Source of the DNA: Fischerella sp. PCC 9431
GTDB lineage: Bacteria; Cyanobacteriota; Cyanobacteriia; Cyanobacteriales; Nostocaceae
DNA length: 64,000 bases
NCBI RefSeq assembly: GCF_000447295.1
Contig: NZ_KE650771.1
Location: 1,947,004 to 2,011,003 of the forward strand
Reading direction: 5' to 3'
The translations under genes and the position numbers were made by a program. Below the pieces are notes generated by a model. It saw nothing but the letters and a program-made list of their open reading frames with translations. It searched no databases and was not told where the DNA came from. Of this stretch, positions 28,380 through 38,400 are shown in pieces (the stretch's first letter is position 1; every line of letters starts with the position of its first letter).

Positions 28380-28865
28380 ATGGCAACAATATCCAAAAAG
28401 CCAGATTTGAGTGATCCAAAGCTACGCGCCAAGCTTGCTCAAGGACTTGGGCATAGCAGTTACGGTGAACCAGCTTGGCCAAATGAACTCCTCTACATGT
28501 TTCCAGTAACGATATTAGGAGCTTTTGCCTGTTGTGTAGCTTTAGCTGTATTAGATCCGGCGATGATGGGTGAACCAGCTAACCCCTTCGCTACGCCACT
28601 GGAAATTTTACCAGAGTGGTATTTGTATCCCGTCTTCCAGATTTTACGCGTAGTACCCAACAAGTTACTAGGAGTTGTAGCTATGGCTGCAATACCTTTA
28701 GGTCTAATGCTTGTTCCTTTCATTGAAAGCGTAAACAAGTTCCAGAATCCATTCCGTCGTCCAGTTGCAATATCTGTCTTCCTGTTTGGAGTGATTGTAG
28801 CTTTATGGCTTGGAATTGGTGCAACTTTTCCTATTGATAAGTCATTGACATTAGGCCTATTTTAG
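28380..28865 (+). CDS. petD: Orphan, divergent cytochrome b6f subunit IV (PetD)
   Basis: A 161-residue, full-length subunit IV with three membrane segments. The Qp-site motif PEWY is intact at residues 78-81, as are [29 protein letters not shown] and the end SLTLGLF. Petunia to cyanobacterial PetD is usually 160 residues; here one residue is added near the N-terminus. Compared with what I recall of cyanobacterial PetD it differs in SSYG for NYYG, LLYMFP for LLYVFP, RVVPNK for RSLPNK, and VIVALW. petB, normally directly upstream, is absent. It is probably an extra copy near an isonitrile cluster and a possible resistant target variant. Confidence 0.9.
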   Translation: MATISKKPDLSDPKLRAKLAQGLGHSSYGEPAWPNELLYMFPVTILGAFACCVALAVLDPAMMGEPANPFATPLEILPEWYLYPVFQILRVVPNKLLGVVAMAAIPLGLMLVPFIESVNKFQNPFRRPVAISVFLFGVIVALWLGIGATFPIDKSLTLGLF

Positions 28866-28879
28866 TTAATCAGTTCAAT

Positions 28880-29154
28880 AGTGACAAGTTAGCGCAAGTG
28901 TAGGCGGCAATTCTAAATTTAGGGCAACACAATCCTTTAAGATTGTAAAGTTCATAAACTTTCACTTTTTTTTGTACATTTCGGCTCTCTAGAACTAAGT
29001 TCTGAGACCACAAATGTCAAAAAAGTGATTGTTTGAGACTTTCACCGCAATTATCTGCAATAATTCTCATTTTTTCCATTTGTATCAACGTTAGAGTGTT
29101 ACAACAGTTCAAATTTAGAATTGCTGAAAATCTGTTTTTACTTAACTTGTCACT
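28880..29154. repeat. 275-bp inverted-repeat element (MITE-like) between petD and isnA
   Basis: The left end AGTGACAAGTTA (28880-28891) and the right end TAACTTGTCACT (29143-29154) are perfect inverses. Inside them GCAATTCTAAATTT (28907-28920) matches inversely at 29111-29124. A second nested pair (around CACTTTTTT...AAAAAAGTG) lies in the middle. There is no reading frame. It looks like a non-autonomous transposon or the ends of a decayed insertion sequence; AAT on both sides may be a 3-bp duplication. Confidence 0.7.
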
Positions 29155-30289
29155 AATGTTTCTATAATTTAAGCTGAAATGTGTAGGCAGCTTTGATTTG
29201 AATTGTCTTGTTTTATTTAAAGGTAAAAGTTGAAAGTTGTCTCATCTAGTCGAATACTAGATTAAGAAGAGAAGACACCGAAATTTTTCAAAGTCCGAAA
29301 TCAACTAACCTGATAGTAACATCCTAGAATATTTGTGTCAACCTCTGCGTTTCTTTGCGTTTAAAAATAAACTCAAACGTTATGCGAATGCTCACTCCAG
29401 GAAACTAATTTCATTGAAATACATTTTCAAGAATTACTGTTTGATTGAGTTCATCAAAATATCATTTTAAGAGATCTCGTTTTAAGAGATCGTACATGTT
29501 GGTAAATTGGTAATCACAACTGATACGAATGTGATTTTGATTTCTCTTTAACTTTTTCTTCTCCCAAACTTGAGTAGATATTTAGACCTACAGTATCCAT
29601 ATCGCATACTAGACAACCCAAACTCATCCCTTTATTATCCAAAGCCTAATAAACTTTAATTAATTATCTAGTCAAACCATCTGTACATTTTTAGTAATAG
29701 GTGTGCGATTTTAGATAATATTTTAGGCATTGAGTAATGGGGTGTAAAGAAGCGAGTATTTCAAAAAGATTTAGTTCCCTGTTCCCTATCTATACTAGCT
29801 ATTCAAGAATCAAATCGTATTGCGATAGACTGTTTTACTCAAGGGATGTTAACTTAAGTATTGGGTGTTAATAATGCTTTTTCATGACTCTACCTAGAGT
29901 ACAAAAACGAAAGAATCATTAGATCATACAAGAATAGAAAAGGCGAAGTTAGCTCAATTGGTTTATTTAGATTTATCTGCAAACAGAAGACGCTTGCAGA
30001 CAGCTGCCACAAATAAGAATGAGAAAATCTATAACGAGAAGTAGAATCTCAAGTGCCACACCATAACTGGGGCAGACAGCTTGTACAAAGTACAGAGAAA
30101 CCATTGAGCAAACGACCAACGGTCTAATGACTAACTGCTGCTGGAGAAGATTCCTCTAGCTGGTATTTCCAGGACATTGATTCAGAGCCTGGCTACAAAG
30201 CTTATATCAACACCAAATATCAGACAGCGCCTACCTAAGTAAAGTGTGGGCTAAAAATAGTAACGCTTGACAGTTTCATACAACTAGAT
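29155..30289. other. 1.1-kb spacer upstream of the isonitrile cluster
   Basis: I find no intact gene. CTCGTTTTAAGAGATC-type direct repeats (TTTTAAGAGATC twice) occur near 29465-29490. The segment 29940-30240 is less AT-rich than the rest and reads like decayed coding sequence in several frames, but I recognise no protein. TTGACA at 30267-30272 lies just before isnA without a matching -10. Confidence 0.4.
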
Positions 30290-31246
30290 GTGATCAAAAG
30301 TATGCATATATATTCCACGCCTGTTCAAATTCTTCATTGCGTGTTAAAGTATCGACGCCTTCTTCAAGAAAACGAGTCTAATCGGCTTCTCTACTTACCT
30401 TCCCACCTTCAGAAGATCCAGTTCTTCGTTGACAATAATAAACCAGTCCATTTCGTATTACCCGCCTTTCCAGCAAAATCGCCTAATCCGCAGAAAGTTC
30501 TTGGACCACTACCAGACATGGGAGAGAGATTATCACTCCAGTTTCTTCAATCTCTTTGTGATGAGATTGAAGGGATTTATCCACCTGGTGCAAGGATCAC
30601 AATTTGCTCAGATGGTCGTGTATTCAGCGACCTTGTTTGTGTAACCGACGAAAATGTCACGGCATACGGCGAGGAAATCAAACATATACTCAAGGACATC
30701 AATGCTACTTCGCTAGATGCATTTGGCATGGAGGATATTTTCAATTGTAATAGCTTTGCAGCAATGCGACAAAAGCTTGTCCAGGAATATGCTGCCTCTG
30801 TAGACGAAGTTCGCAACCTGATCAAGACTGAATTCAACCATAGATGCCTGTTCAACGGCATTCACCGCTTCTTATTTGAAGACTACTTGGTATTGCAACC
30901 TCATAAGACATCCAATAAAGTTCGCGCTGAGTGTAAAGAGATAGCATACCATGTAATTCAACGCAGCAATGCTTGGAGCAATCTGATAGCAGAACAGTTT
31001 CCCTATGCGATAAGGCTTTCTATACATCCTCAACCAAGAGACGCTGAGAAAATAGGCATTCATTTGATCAAAACTGATAATAATTGGGGTACACCTTGGC
31101 ATAATGTAGCAGTATATGATGGCACCGAATTTAGTTTGATGAAAAGAAGTAAGGCAGAAGAAATGAATGCCACGCTCGCTTATTATAAAGGTCGTCCTAG
31201 CCATTTCACACTTGCAAACACTACACAAAAAGGGTTAGTGATGTGA
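30290..31246 (+). CDS. isnA: Isonitrile (isocyanide) synthase, IsnA/PvcA/DIT1 family
   Basis: A 318-residue enzyme of the DIT1_PvcA family, which turns the alpha-amino group of tyrosine or tryptophan into an isonitrile using ribulose-5-phosphate carbon. Recognisable family blocks are FVLPAFPAKSPNPQKVLGPL, LPDMGERLSLQFL, the ITICSDGRVFSDLV segment, and the C-terminal YAIRLSIHPQPRDAEKIGIH and WGTPWHNVAVYDG. The GTG at 30290 or the ATG at 30302 could be the start; neither has a strong ribosome site. Its stop overlaps the start of the next gene by 4 bases, showing translational coupling with the oxygenase. Tyr versus Trp specificity cannot be told by eye. Confidence 0.92.
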   Translation: MIKSMHIYSTPVQILHCVLKYRRLLQENESNRLLYLPSHLQKIQFFVDNNKPVHFVLPAFPAKSPNPQKVLGPLPDMGERLSLQFLQSLCDEIEGIYPPGARITICSDGRVFSDLVCVTDENVTAYGEEIKHILKDINATSLDAFGMEDIFNCNSFAAMRQKLVQEYAASVDEVRNLIKTEFNHRCLFNGIHRFLFEDYLVLQPHKTSNKVRAECKEIAYHVIQRSNAWSNLIAEQFPYAIRLSIHPQPRDAEKIGIHLIKTDNNWGTPWHNVAVYDGTEFSLMKRSKAEEMNATLAYYKGRPSHFTLANTTQKGLVM

Positions 31247-32058
31247 CACTTAGCACTTATAATTTATCAAAGAGTATAAAATCAAAAGCTCTCAATCCTT
31301 TTGGTTTGCTCATTCAGGGCAATGGTTGCGATATTAGAGAAATTGAGGTTGCAGAAATTCGGCGACTAGCTTGGGAGTATCGCCTGATTGTCCTGCGTGG
31401 TTTCCAAAAACTTGATCGGCAGAATTTAACGGAATATTGTGCTAGCTGGGGAGATCTGCTACATTGGAATTTTGGTGTTATTTTCGATCTGGTTGTTCAC
31501 GAAAATGCTACTAACTACCTGTTGACCAGTGGTAGAGTTCCATTTCATTGGGATGGAGCATTCATAGAAACGGTTCCAAGCTTTGAGATTTTTCAATGTT
31601 TAAAAGCTCCAGTGCTTGGAACAGGTGGAGAAACTTTATTCTGCGACACAATCAAAGTTTGGGAAAATGCTACACCCAAGCAGCAAGAAGTTTGGAAAAA
31701 AATCGAAATTACCTACATCACTGAGAGTAACGCCGCTCACTATGGTGGAAAAATTACGGTTCCTTTAGTAAGTCAGCACCCTAAGACGGGAGTAACACGA
31801 CTTCGTTTTGGTGAACCCCTCGACCTAGAATATAATCACTTAACACGTCTTTCGATGGAAATTCAGGGGATACCTGCGTTGGAACACGAGGCATTTCTTA
31901 AAGAAATGCAACGCCTAATTTACAGTCCCCAAAACTGTATTGTTCACCAATGGCAGGATGGAGATCTAGTCATTGGTGACAATCATGCACTGCTGCACGC
32001 TCGCAATAAATTTTTAGCGACAACACCTCGGCACTTGCAGCGAGTGCATATCTTATAA
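31243..32058 (+). CDS. isnB: Fe(II)/2-oxoglutarate oxygenase, IsnB/PvcB type (TauD family)
   Basis: A 271-residue TauD-family oxygenase starting at a GTG inside the end of isnA. Iron ligands are the HxD pair His102/Asp104 (FHWDGAF) and probably His252 (LLHAR), with a later 2-oxoglutarate-binding Arg in LQRVHIL. Coupling to isnA is diagnostic: in PvcB and IsnB this enzyme acts on the isonitrile amino acid by oxidative decarboxylation and desaturation, giving a vinyl isonitrile or a retained-carboxylate variant. The WRLVVLRG-like N-terminal region is typical. Which outcome occurs here cannot be read from sequence. Confidence 0.9.
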   Translation: MTLSTYNLSKSIKSKALNPFGLLIQGNGCDIREIEVAEIRRLAWEYRLIVLRGFQKLDRQNLTEYCASWGDLLHWNFGVIFDLVVHENATNYLLTSGRVPFHWDGAFIETVPSFEIFQCLKAPVLGTGGETLFCDTIKVWENATPKQQEVWKKIEITYITESNAAHYGGKITVPLVSQHPKTGVTRLRFGEPLDLEYNHLTRLSMEIQGIPALEHEAFLKEMQRLIYSPQNCIVHQWQDGDLVIGDNHALLHARNKFLATTPRHLQRVHIL

Positions 32059-32225
32059 ATACCAAGTACGGCTGCATCTCTGTATCGACCTAAAATTGCT
32101 GATTTGAGGCAAAATATAGGTTTAAGGAAAGTTTTCTCTTAAAAGCTAACTTTTCTCAACTCTAACAGAATTGCATGACTATTGGTATGGACCCTTCATA
32201 TAAACATCAAAACAAGGACTAGCTT

Positions 32226-32639
32226 ATGTCATTAGACAAGTACAAAGAGCAAATTAAACAAGGTTTCCTACAATCTTTCAACAAAGGAGACTACAGCACC
32301 TTCGAGGATCTATTTGCTCCTGATGCAGTCAGTCTTGACCGTGCTAAACCTGTAGGAATAAAAGGACCTGAAGGAGCAAAACAGCTTGTCGAAAATTTCC
32401 GAAAAGCCTTTCCTGATATTCAGGTAGTCATAGAATCTCAGACAGCAGAAAGTGACAAGGTGATCACTCAGTGGAGTATGACTGGCACCCATAAAGGAGA
32501 TTTTTTAGGCAAAACACCAACGAATAAGCAAGTAAAACTGACAGCTTGCTCGGTAGATCGGCTGCAAAATGGCAAGATAATTGAATACACTACTTATCGC
32601 GATGATCTAGGTTTTATGCAGCAGATTGATGCTAACTAG
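32226..32639 (+). CDS. SnoaL-like/ester cyclase family small protein
   Basis: A 137-residue NTF2-fold protein. MSLDKYKEQIKQGFLQSFNKGDYSTFEDLFAPDAVS and the stretch FRKAFPDIQVVIESQTAESDKVITQWSMTGTHKG, here referred to by its ends only, follow the SnoaL/ester-cyclase pattern, with a cone-shaped pocket. In polyketide pathways SnoaL proteins close rings; others only bind or isomerise small substrates. Its position within the isonitrile cluster suggests it acts on, or protects, a pathway intermediate. It is separated by 167 bases from isnB and 186 bases from the flavoprotein, so it may have its own promoter. Confidence 0.8.
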   Translation: MSLDKYKEQIKQGFLQSFNKGDYSTFEDLFAPDAVSLDRAKPVGIKGPEGAKQLVENFRKAFPDIQVVIESQTAESDKVITQWSMTGTHKGDFLGKTPTNKQVKLTACSVDRLQNGKIIEYTTYRDDLGFMQQIDAN

Positions 32640-32825
32640 ATAAGAGCAAAATAAGACGTCTAAAAACAGTCAGAGTAAAAGTGTACACATATCAAGAACT
32701 CTTACTCTGACCTATTCTTTTCAATCAAGGTGGAATTATAAGTGTGTAGGCATGTAATGTTGTGGAAAGAGAAAAGAAAATGTTCATGCTCTACATTGAC
32801 ATTTAAGAGATGAGGAGTTACACAG

Positions 32826-34283
32826 ATGTCCTCTAATTATAAATTGGGTAAGCTAACCACCCCATTAGTTATTAACAGGTACACCTCAAATTCTACTCGA
32901 AACATTACTCTAGTTGGTGCTGGATTAACTGGGTGCCTTCTAGCTATTTATTTAGCAAAGCGTGGCTTTCATGTGGATATCTATGAGGGACGTCCTGATC
33001 TGAGAAAAACAAAGATCGGTGGTGGTCGCTCTATAAATCTGACTTTGGCAGCTAGGGGAATACAGGCATTAAAAGAAGTTGGCTTGTATGATCAAGTCAT
33101 GCAATTAACTATTCCTCTCAAGGGGAGGATTATTCATGCGCTCAATGGCAATCGAATATTCCAACCCTATGGTTACAACGATAGTGAAGTTCTCTATTCA
33201 TTACTGAGAAATGAGCTTAGTATACTCCTACTAAATGAATTAGAGAAATATAAAACAGTCCAGGTTTACTTCAATCAAAAATGTACAGGGGTAAGTTTTG
33301 AGCAAAGAGAACTTTACTTGCAGAACCAAACCACTAAGGAGCAGATCACAGTTAAAGTCAATCAAATAATTGGAACTGATGGTTCAGCTTCGGCTATCCG
33401 AGCAGCAATGCAGACAAAAGTAGGCTTTAATTTCTCACAAGCTTACCTTGATCATGGCTACAAAGAAATTACAATTCCTGCGTATCAAAGTAGCTTACCC
33501 GTTTTAGAGAGAAATGCTCTTCATGTCTGGCCACGCAAGCAGTATATGATCAATGGATTTCCCAATCAAGATGGGAGCATGACTTGCGTCTTATTTGCTC
33601 CTTTTGAAGGCGAAAATGGTTTAAATAATCTCAACTCAGAAAAGAAAGTACTTAACCTATTTCAAACTCAATTTCCAGATATTCTTTCATTTATTCCTGA
33701 CTTAGCACAAAGATACTTCTCCAGTAAAACAGGTCATTTAGTGACAATTAAGTGCCAGCCTTGGTATGTTGAAGATAAGGCTTTATTATTGGGGGATGCA
33801 GCCCATGCCATTGTGCCATTCCACGGACAGGGAATGAACTGTGCTTTTGAAGATTGTGCTTATTTGGACAAATGTATTGAAAAACATGGGACAGACTGGC
33901 AGTCTGTGTTTCAAGAATTTGAGCGATATCGAAAGGTCAATACCGATGCGATCGCTGACCTTTCCATTCAAAATTATCTTGAGTTGCGAGATCATGTTGC
34001 AGACTCCAGATTTTCACTAAAAAAGAAAGTTGAAGAAATACTTGCAGATAAGTACCCAGAGCAATTTATTCCCAGGTTCTCAATGGTATGTTTTCATCAA
34101 TTTCCCTACTCAATAGCTCAACATAGAGGAGCAATTCAGCAGAGTATTCTTGAAGAAATATGTCAAAACATTAACGATATTGAAGATATTAACTGGGAAA
34201 AAACAAATCGTCTCATCGAAGAGAAACTACCACAATTATGCCTACCCTTAGCACCACTGACTGGAACAAGCTCTGTAGCATAA
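32826..34283 (+). CDS. Kynurenine 3-monooxygenase-like FAD-dependent hydroxylase
   Basis: A 485-residue group A flavoprotein monooxygenase. The dinucleotide-binding motif VGAGLTG starts at residue 30, and the second FAD motif LLLGDAAHAIVPFHGQGMN contains Asp324 and the FHGQGMN loop typical of kynurenine 3-monooxygenase. Such enzymes hydroxylate aromatic rings ortho to an existing hydroxyl or amino group, using NAD(P)H and O2. In this cluster it should hydroxylate the aromatic ring of the isonitrile precursor or product. True kynurenine catabolism is unlikely because no other genes of that pathway are near. Its last 46 bases overlap the next gene. Confidence 0.85.
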   Translation: MSSNYKLGKLTTPLVINRYTSNSTRNITLVGAGLTGCLLAIYLAKRGFHVDIYEGRPDLRKTKIGGGRSINLTLAARGIQALKEVGLYDQVMQLTIPLKGRIIHALNGNRIFQPYGYNDSEVLYSLLRNELSILLLNELEKYKTVQVYFNQKCTGVSFEQRELYLQNQTTKEQITVKVNQIIGTDGSASAIRAAMQTKVGFNFSQAYLDHGYKEITIPAYQSSLPVLERNALHVWPRKQYMINGFPNQDGSMTCVLFAPFEGENGLNNLNSEKKVLNLFQTQFPDILSFIPDLAQRYFSSKTGHLVTIKCQPWYVEDKALLLGDAAHAIVPFHGQGMNCAFEDCAYLDKCIEKHGTDWQSVFQEFERYRKVNTDAIADLSIQNYLELRDHVADSRFSLKKKVEEILADKYPEQFIPRFSMVCFHQFPYSIAQHRGAIQQSILEEICQNINDIEDINWEKTNRLIEEKLPQLCLPLAPLTGTSSVA

Positions 34284-35278
34284 TGAATGGCTACATTTAC
34301 TCCATAGCATTAGCAACGGGATGCGAGCTAGACCTATTCACTTGGCTATCAAAACACCCAGGTTCTAACCAACAGCAAATTGCTGATGGACTGTCTTTAT
34401 CCCCTCATGCAACACGTGTGTTACTACTATCATGCTGTGCGGCACAGCTGATTGAACGAGATCCTGATACTCAAGGCTATTTCAACAGCGAACTTGCCAA
34501 TCACGTGCTAGTCTCAGATTCACCGTTGTCCATGCTCCCATTTATACAATTCAATCAACACGTTCAATTGCGAGGTTGTCTTCATTTCAGCACAGCTTTA
34601 CGCGAAGGCCGTAACGCTGGGCTAGATGAGTTTCCTGGAGCGGGTAAGACCTTGTACGAACGCCTCAGAGCATACCCACAAACAGAGCAACTATTTCAAG
34701 AAGGTATGGGTAACTATACCCGACTTTCCCCACAAATGATAGAGATACCTGAATTTGCTGGAGTAAAACACTTATTGGATGTGGGAGGTGGAGACGGAAC
34801 GAATGCTATTCGCCTTTGTCAACAATACCCATCTCTCAAAGTCACGATCTTAGAACTTCCCTCTGTCTGTACAATTGGCAAAAAAAATGTTGAAAGTTTG
34901 GGTTTGAGCAATCAAATCCATTATGTCGAAGCAGATATGTTTAAAGACCCCTGGCTCTTTGAGTGCGATGGTATTCTTATGTCGCATCTTGTAGAAATTC
35001 TTGCTGCAGAAAAAATTCTTTACTTGTACCGCAAGGCTTACGAAGTTCTACCAAAAAATGGTCTTCTTTTTGTCTGGACATTAATGGCAAATGATCTCGA
35101 AACGAGAGGGCTGCAAGCTGCAAAAGCCGCCATGTATTTATTTACAGTCGCCAGTGGCGAAGGAATGCCATGGCCAGCAGTAGAACACATTAGCTTACTC
35201 AAAAAGGCAGGATTTGATCACCTGATCCACCACGAAGCTCAAGAAATTGATCATGGAGCAATTGTTGCTAAAAAATAA
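34238..35278 (+). CDS. Acetylserotonin O-methyltransferase-like SAM methyltransferase
   Basis: A 346-residue methyltransferase of the plant-type O-methyltransferase (Methyltransf_2) family. It has an N-terminal dimerisation and winged-helix domain (about 1-110), then motif I LLDVGGGDGTNAIRL with Asp181, and a C-terminal GLLFVWTLM. The usual catalytic His in the HDW motif is replaced: the segment reads SHLVEILAAEKI. It may therefore use another base or transfer to a non-oxygen atom. It starts inside the flavoprotein gene (or, less likely, at the TAATG junction at 34283), showing tight coupling of hydroxylation and methylation. Confidence 0.83.
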   Translation: MPTLSTTDWNKLCSIMNGYIYSIALATGCELDLFTWLSKHPGSNQQQIADGLSLSPHATRVLLLSCCAAQLIERDPDTQGYFNSELANHVLVSDSPLSMLPFIQFNQHVQLRGCLHFSTALREGRNAGLDEFPGAGKTLYERLRAYPQTEQLFQEGMGNYTRLSPQMIEIPEFAGVKHLLDVGGGDGTNAIRLCQQYPSLKVTILELPSVCTIGKKNVESLGLSNQIHYVEADMFKDPWLFECDGILMSHLVEILAAEKILYLYRKAYEVLPKNGLLFVWTLMANDLETRGLQAAKAAMYLFTVASGEGMPWPAVEHISLLKKAGFDHLIHHEAQEIDHGAIVAKK

Positions 35279-35340
35279 ATACTTGAACAATAGAATTCAC
35301 ACTAAATAGTGAAACAACCTCTGAAATTACTTTAATTTAA

Positions 35341-35369
35341 CTAAAAACGGACGATCATAAGGTTTTTAG
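35341..35369. promoter_or_regulatory. Inverted repeat CTAAAAAC/GTTTTTAG upstream of the RND pump gene
   Basis: A perfect 8-bp inverted repeat with a 13-base spacer (35341-35348 and 35362-35369) lies in the 184-base gap between the methyltransferase and the efflux pump. It could be an operator or a weak terminator; the T-run further on (35384-35390) leaves both possibilities open. Confidence 0.4.
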
Positions 35370-35462
35370 TCGGTACGGCACTATTTTTTTCTGTCTGTTT
35401 GTACCAGGGTTACTAGCTAAAAATGCTAACTGTGAACAAGATTTGAGGTGTAAAACAAACGA

Positions 35463-38400
35463 ATGTTTGTTGATTTCTTTATTAGACGACCTGTCTTTGC
35501 TATCGTTTGTTCCCTAGTTATCGTTCTACTAGGCACAGTTAGCATTCCTACACTACCAATTGAGCAATATCCGGATATCAGTCCTGTCCAAATTGTTGTT
35601 TCTGCTAACTATATTGGAGCTAGCGCTGAAGTCGTAGAAGAGACGGTTACAAACGTTTTAGAACGGCAAATCAATGGTGTTGAAGGTATGAAGTATATGA
35701 CTTCAACCAGCGTCAATGATGGCGGTAGTACAATTAAAGTCATATTTAAACAGGGATATGACAAAGATAATGCTGTGGTAAATGTCCAGAATCGAGTCAA
35801 GATTGCTGAACCACAGTTGCCAGACACAGTGCAGCAAACTGGAGTATCTATCACCAAGCAGTCAAACAGTTCTGTTTTAGCAGTTGCTTTATATAGTGAA
35901 AATGACGTATATGATGATACTTTTTTAAGCAACTATGCAGATCTCTATATATTAGATATTCTTAAACGAGTAGAAGGGGTTGCCGACATTCGAGTTTATG
36001 GTGAACGTCGATATGCAATGCGTCTATGGCTAGATCCAAATCGACTGGCTAGCCGTGGTCTAACTGCTCAGGATGTTGTTGATGCGATCCAAAAACAGAA
36101 CTTACAATTGAGCGTAGGAAGGATTGGGCAACCGCCAGCATTTGATGGACAAAAGTATCAAATTGATATACTTGCACAAGGCAGGCTAAAAAAAGCAACA
36201 GAATTTGAGAACATTGTCCTCAAAAGAGGTTTAGATGGGACTTTGATCAAACTTAAGGATGTAGGTCGGGCTGAACTTGGTTCTGAAAATTATAGCTCGT
36301 TTGCACGATACAGTGGTCGCAACGCAGTAGCTTTTGAAGTGCTTCAACTTCCTGGCAGTAATGCTTTAAGTATTGCCAAGGAGGTGAAAGCTGAAATAGC
36401 GCAACTTGCTAAAAGTTTCCCATCAGGAATGAAATACGAGATTCCATATGACCCAACAATATTTGTAGTGGAATCCGGTAAGGAAGTGGTAAAGACTCTG
36501 TTGGAGTCTATTATACTGGTTATCATAGTAATTTTTATTTTCTTACAGAGCTGGCAAACAACTTTAATTCCAGCAATCACAATTCCAGTATCCCTCATTG
36601 GTACGTTTGCCTTTGTCAAAGTTTTTGGATTTTCCCTTAACAGTCTAACCTTGTTCGGGCTGACTTTGGCTACCGGCATGGTAGTTGATGACGCAATAGT
36701 CGTGGTCGAGAGTGTTACTACCTTAATCCAGACAAAAGGGATGAAGCCTCGTCATGCGACCTCAATAGCTATGGCTGAACTAACCGGGGCGTTGATTGCG
36801 ACTTCACTTGTACTTATGGCTGTGTTTATTCCAGTTGCTTTTTTCCCAGGCTCTGCTGGAATGCTTTACAAACAATTTGCCCTGACCATAGCTTTTTCTA
36901 TCGCAATTTCTACCTTTAATGCTCTAACTCTGACCCCTGCTCTGTCTGCTTTGTTGCTTCAAGGGCAACAACCCAAAGGCTGGCTTGGTTTGATATTTGA
37001 ACGGACTAACTTGATTTTTAATTTAATTCGAGAGGGATACCAGCGATTACTCTTACGGGCGACCCGCTTTAAAGAAATAGTTTTAGCGTTGTTTATCGCT
37101 TCATTAGGATTGACAAGCTGGCTTTACCTACATGTACCCACAGCATTTCTTCCTGACGAAGACCAAGGTTTTCTTATCAATCTTGTACAAGGACCAGAAG
37201 GAGCTTCATTAGAATACACGCGTCAAGTTTTCAATCAGGTTGATAAAGAAGTTCTGAAATTACCTGAAGTACAAGGTACTTTTTCTATGGGTGGCTCTAG
37301 TTTTAGTGGAAGTACTGCTAACAATGGCATTGCTTTTGTACCATTAAAATTTTGGAGCGAGCGAAAACAACCAGACCAGACAGCAAGTGCAATTCTTAAC
37401 AAGATTCGGGAACCACTCTCAAAAATAACAGATGCAAGAATAATTTCCATTAATCCTCCTACAATTCAGGGTTTAGCTAATGTTGGTGGATTTGTATTTC
37501 AATTGCAGGATCGAGGTAATAGCAGTTTAGACAGTCTGGTTAAAATTAGGGATGAATTGATTCAACGTGCTAATCAGCTACCCGAATTGCGAGGTGTATT
37601 TAGTACTTTTGCGGCCAACTCGCCTCAACTTTTGCTTGAAGTAGATCGAGATAAAGCCGAGGCTCTGCAAGTATCTGTAGATGATATTTTGAGTACATTA
37701 CAGATTTTTATAGGTTCACGATATGTAAACAATTTTAATGATTTTGGGCGAAATTATCGGGTTTATGTACAAGCAGACAAACAGTTTCGCTCTAATCCGG
37801 ATGATATTGGTAAGCTGTATGTTCGTTCTGCACAGGGTTCAATGATTCCATTGAGTAATCTCGTAAAGGTTACTTCCACTACTGGATCGCAAACGATTAA
37901 TCACTACAATATGTTCCGGTCAATTGAAATTAATGGTACGGCAGCTCCTGGTTTTTCCTCTGGACAAGCAATCCGAGCAATGGAGAAACTAGCCTCTGAG
38001 ATTCTACCAAGTAATATAGGTTATGAATGGTCAGGTATTTCTCTAGAAGAACTAAGTTCGACTAATCAAGCACCATTCATCTTTGGTTTGGGAATCATTT
38101 TTGTCTTTTTGGTTCTTGCTGCTCAATATAATAACTTCGTTGACCCCCTGATCCTACTTCTAGCTGTTCCCCTAGCTATTTTAGGAGCGCTATTAGCTCA
38201 GTCACTTCGTGGTTTATCGAACGATATATATTGTCAGGTGGGTTTAGTAATGCTGATTGGTTTAGCAAGCAAAAATGCCATTCTAATTGTGGAATTTGCC
38301 AATCAACTGCATGATCAAGGTCTTTCGCTTTATAAGTCAGTAATTGAAGCGGCGCAGCAACGCTTGCGACCCATTATTATGACTGCTCTTTCTACTCTTC

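Noticed and set aside
30267-30295. sigma-70 promoter directly before isnA (TTGACA)
   Set aside because: No matching -10 element at proper spacing, and the site would sit on top of the start codon.
32826-34283. True kynurenine 3-monooxygenase in tryptophan catabolism
   Set aside because: No kynureninase, formamidase or tryptophan dioxygenase gene lies nearby; context favours a biosynthetic hydroxylase.
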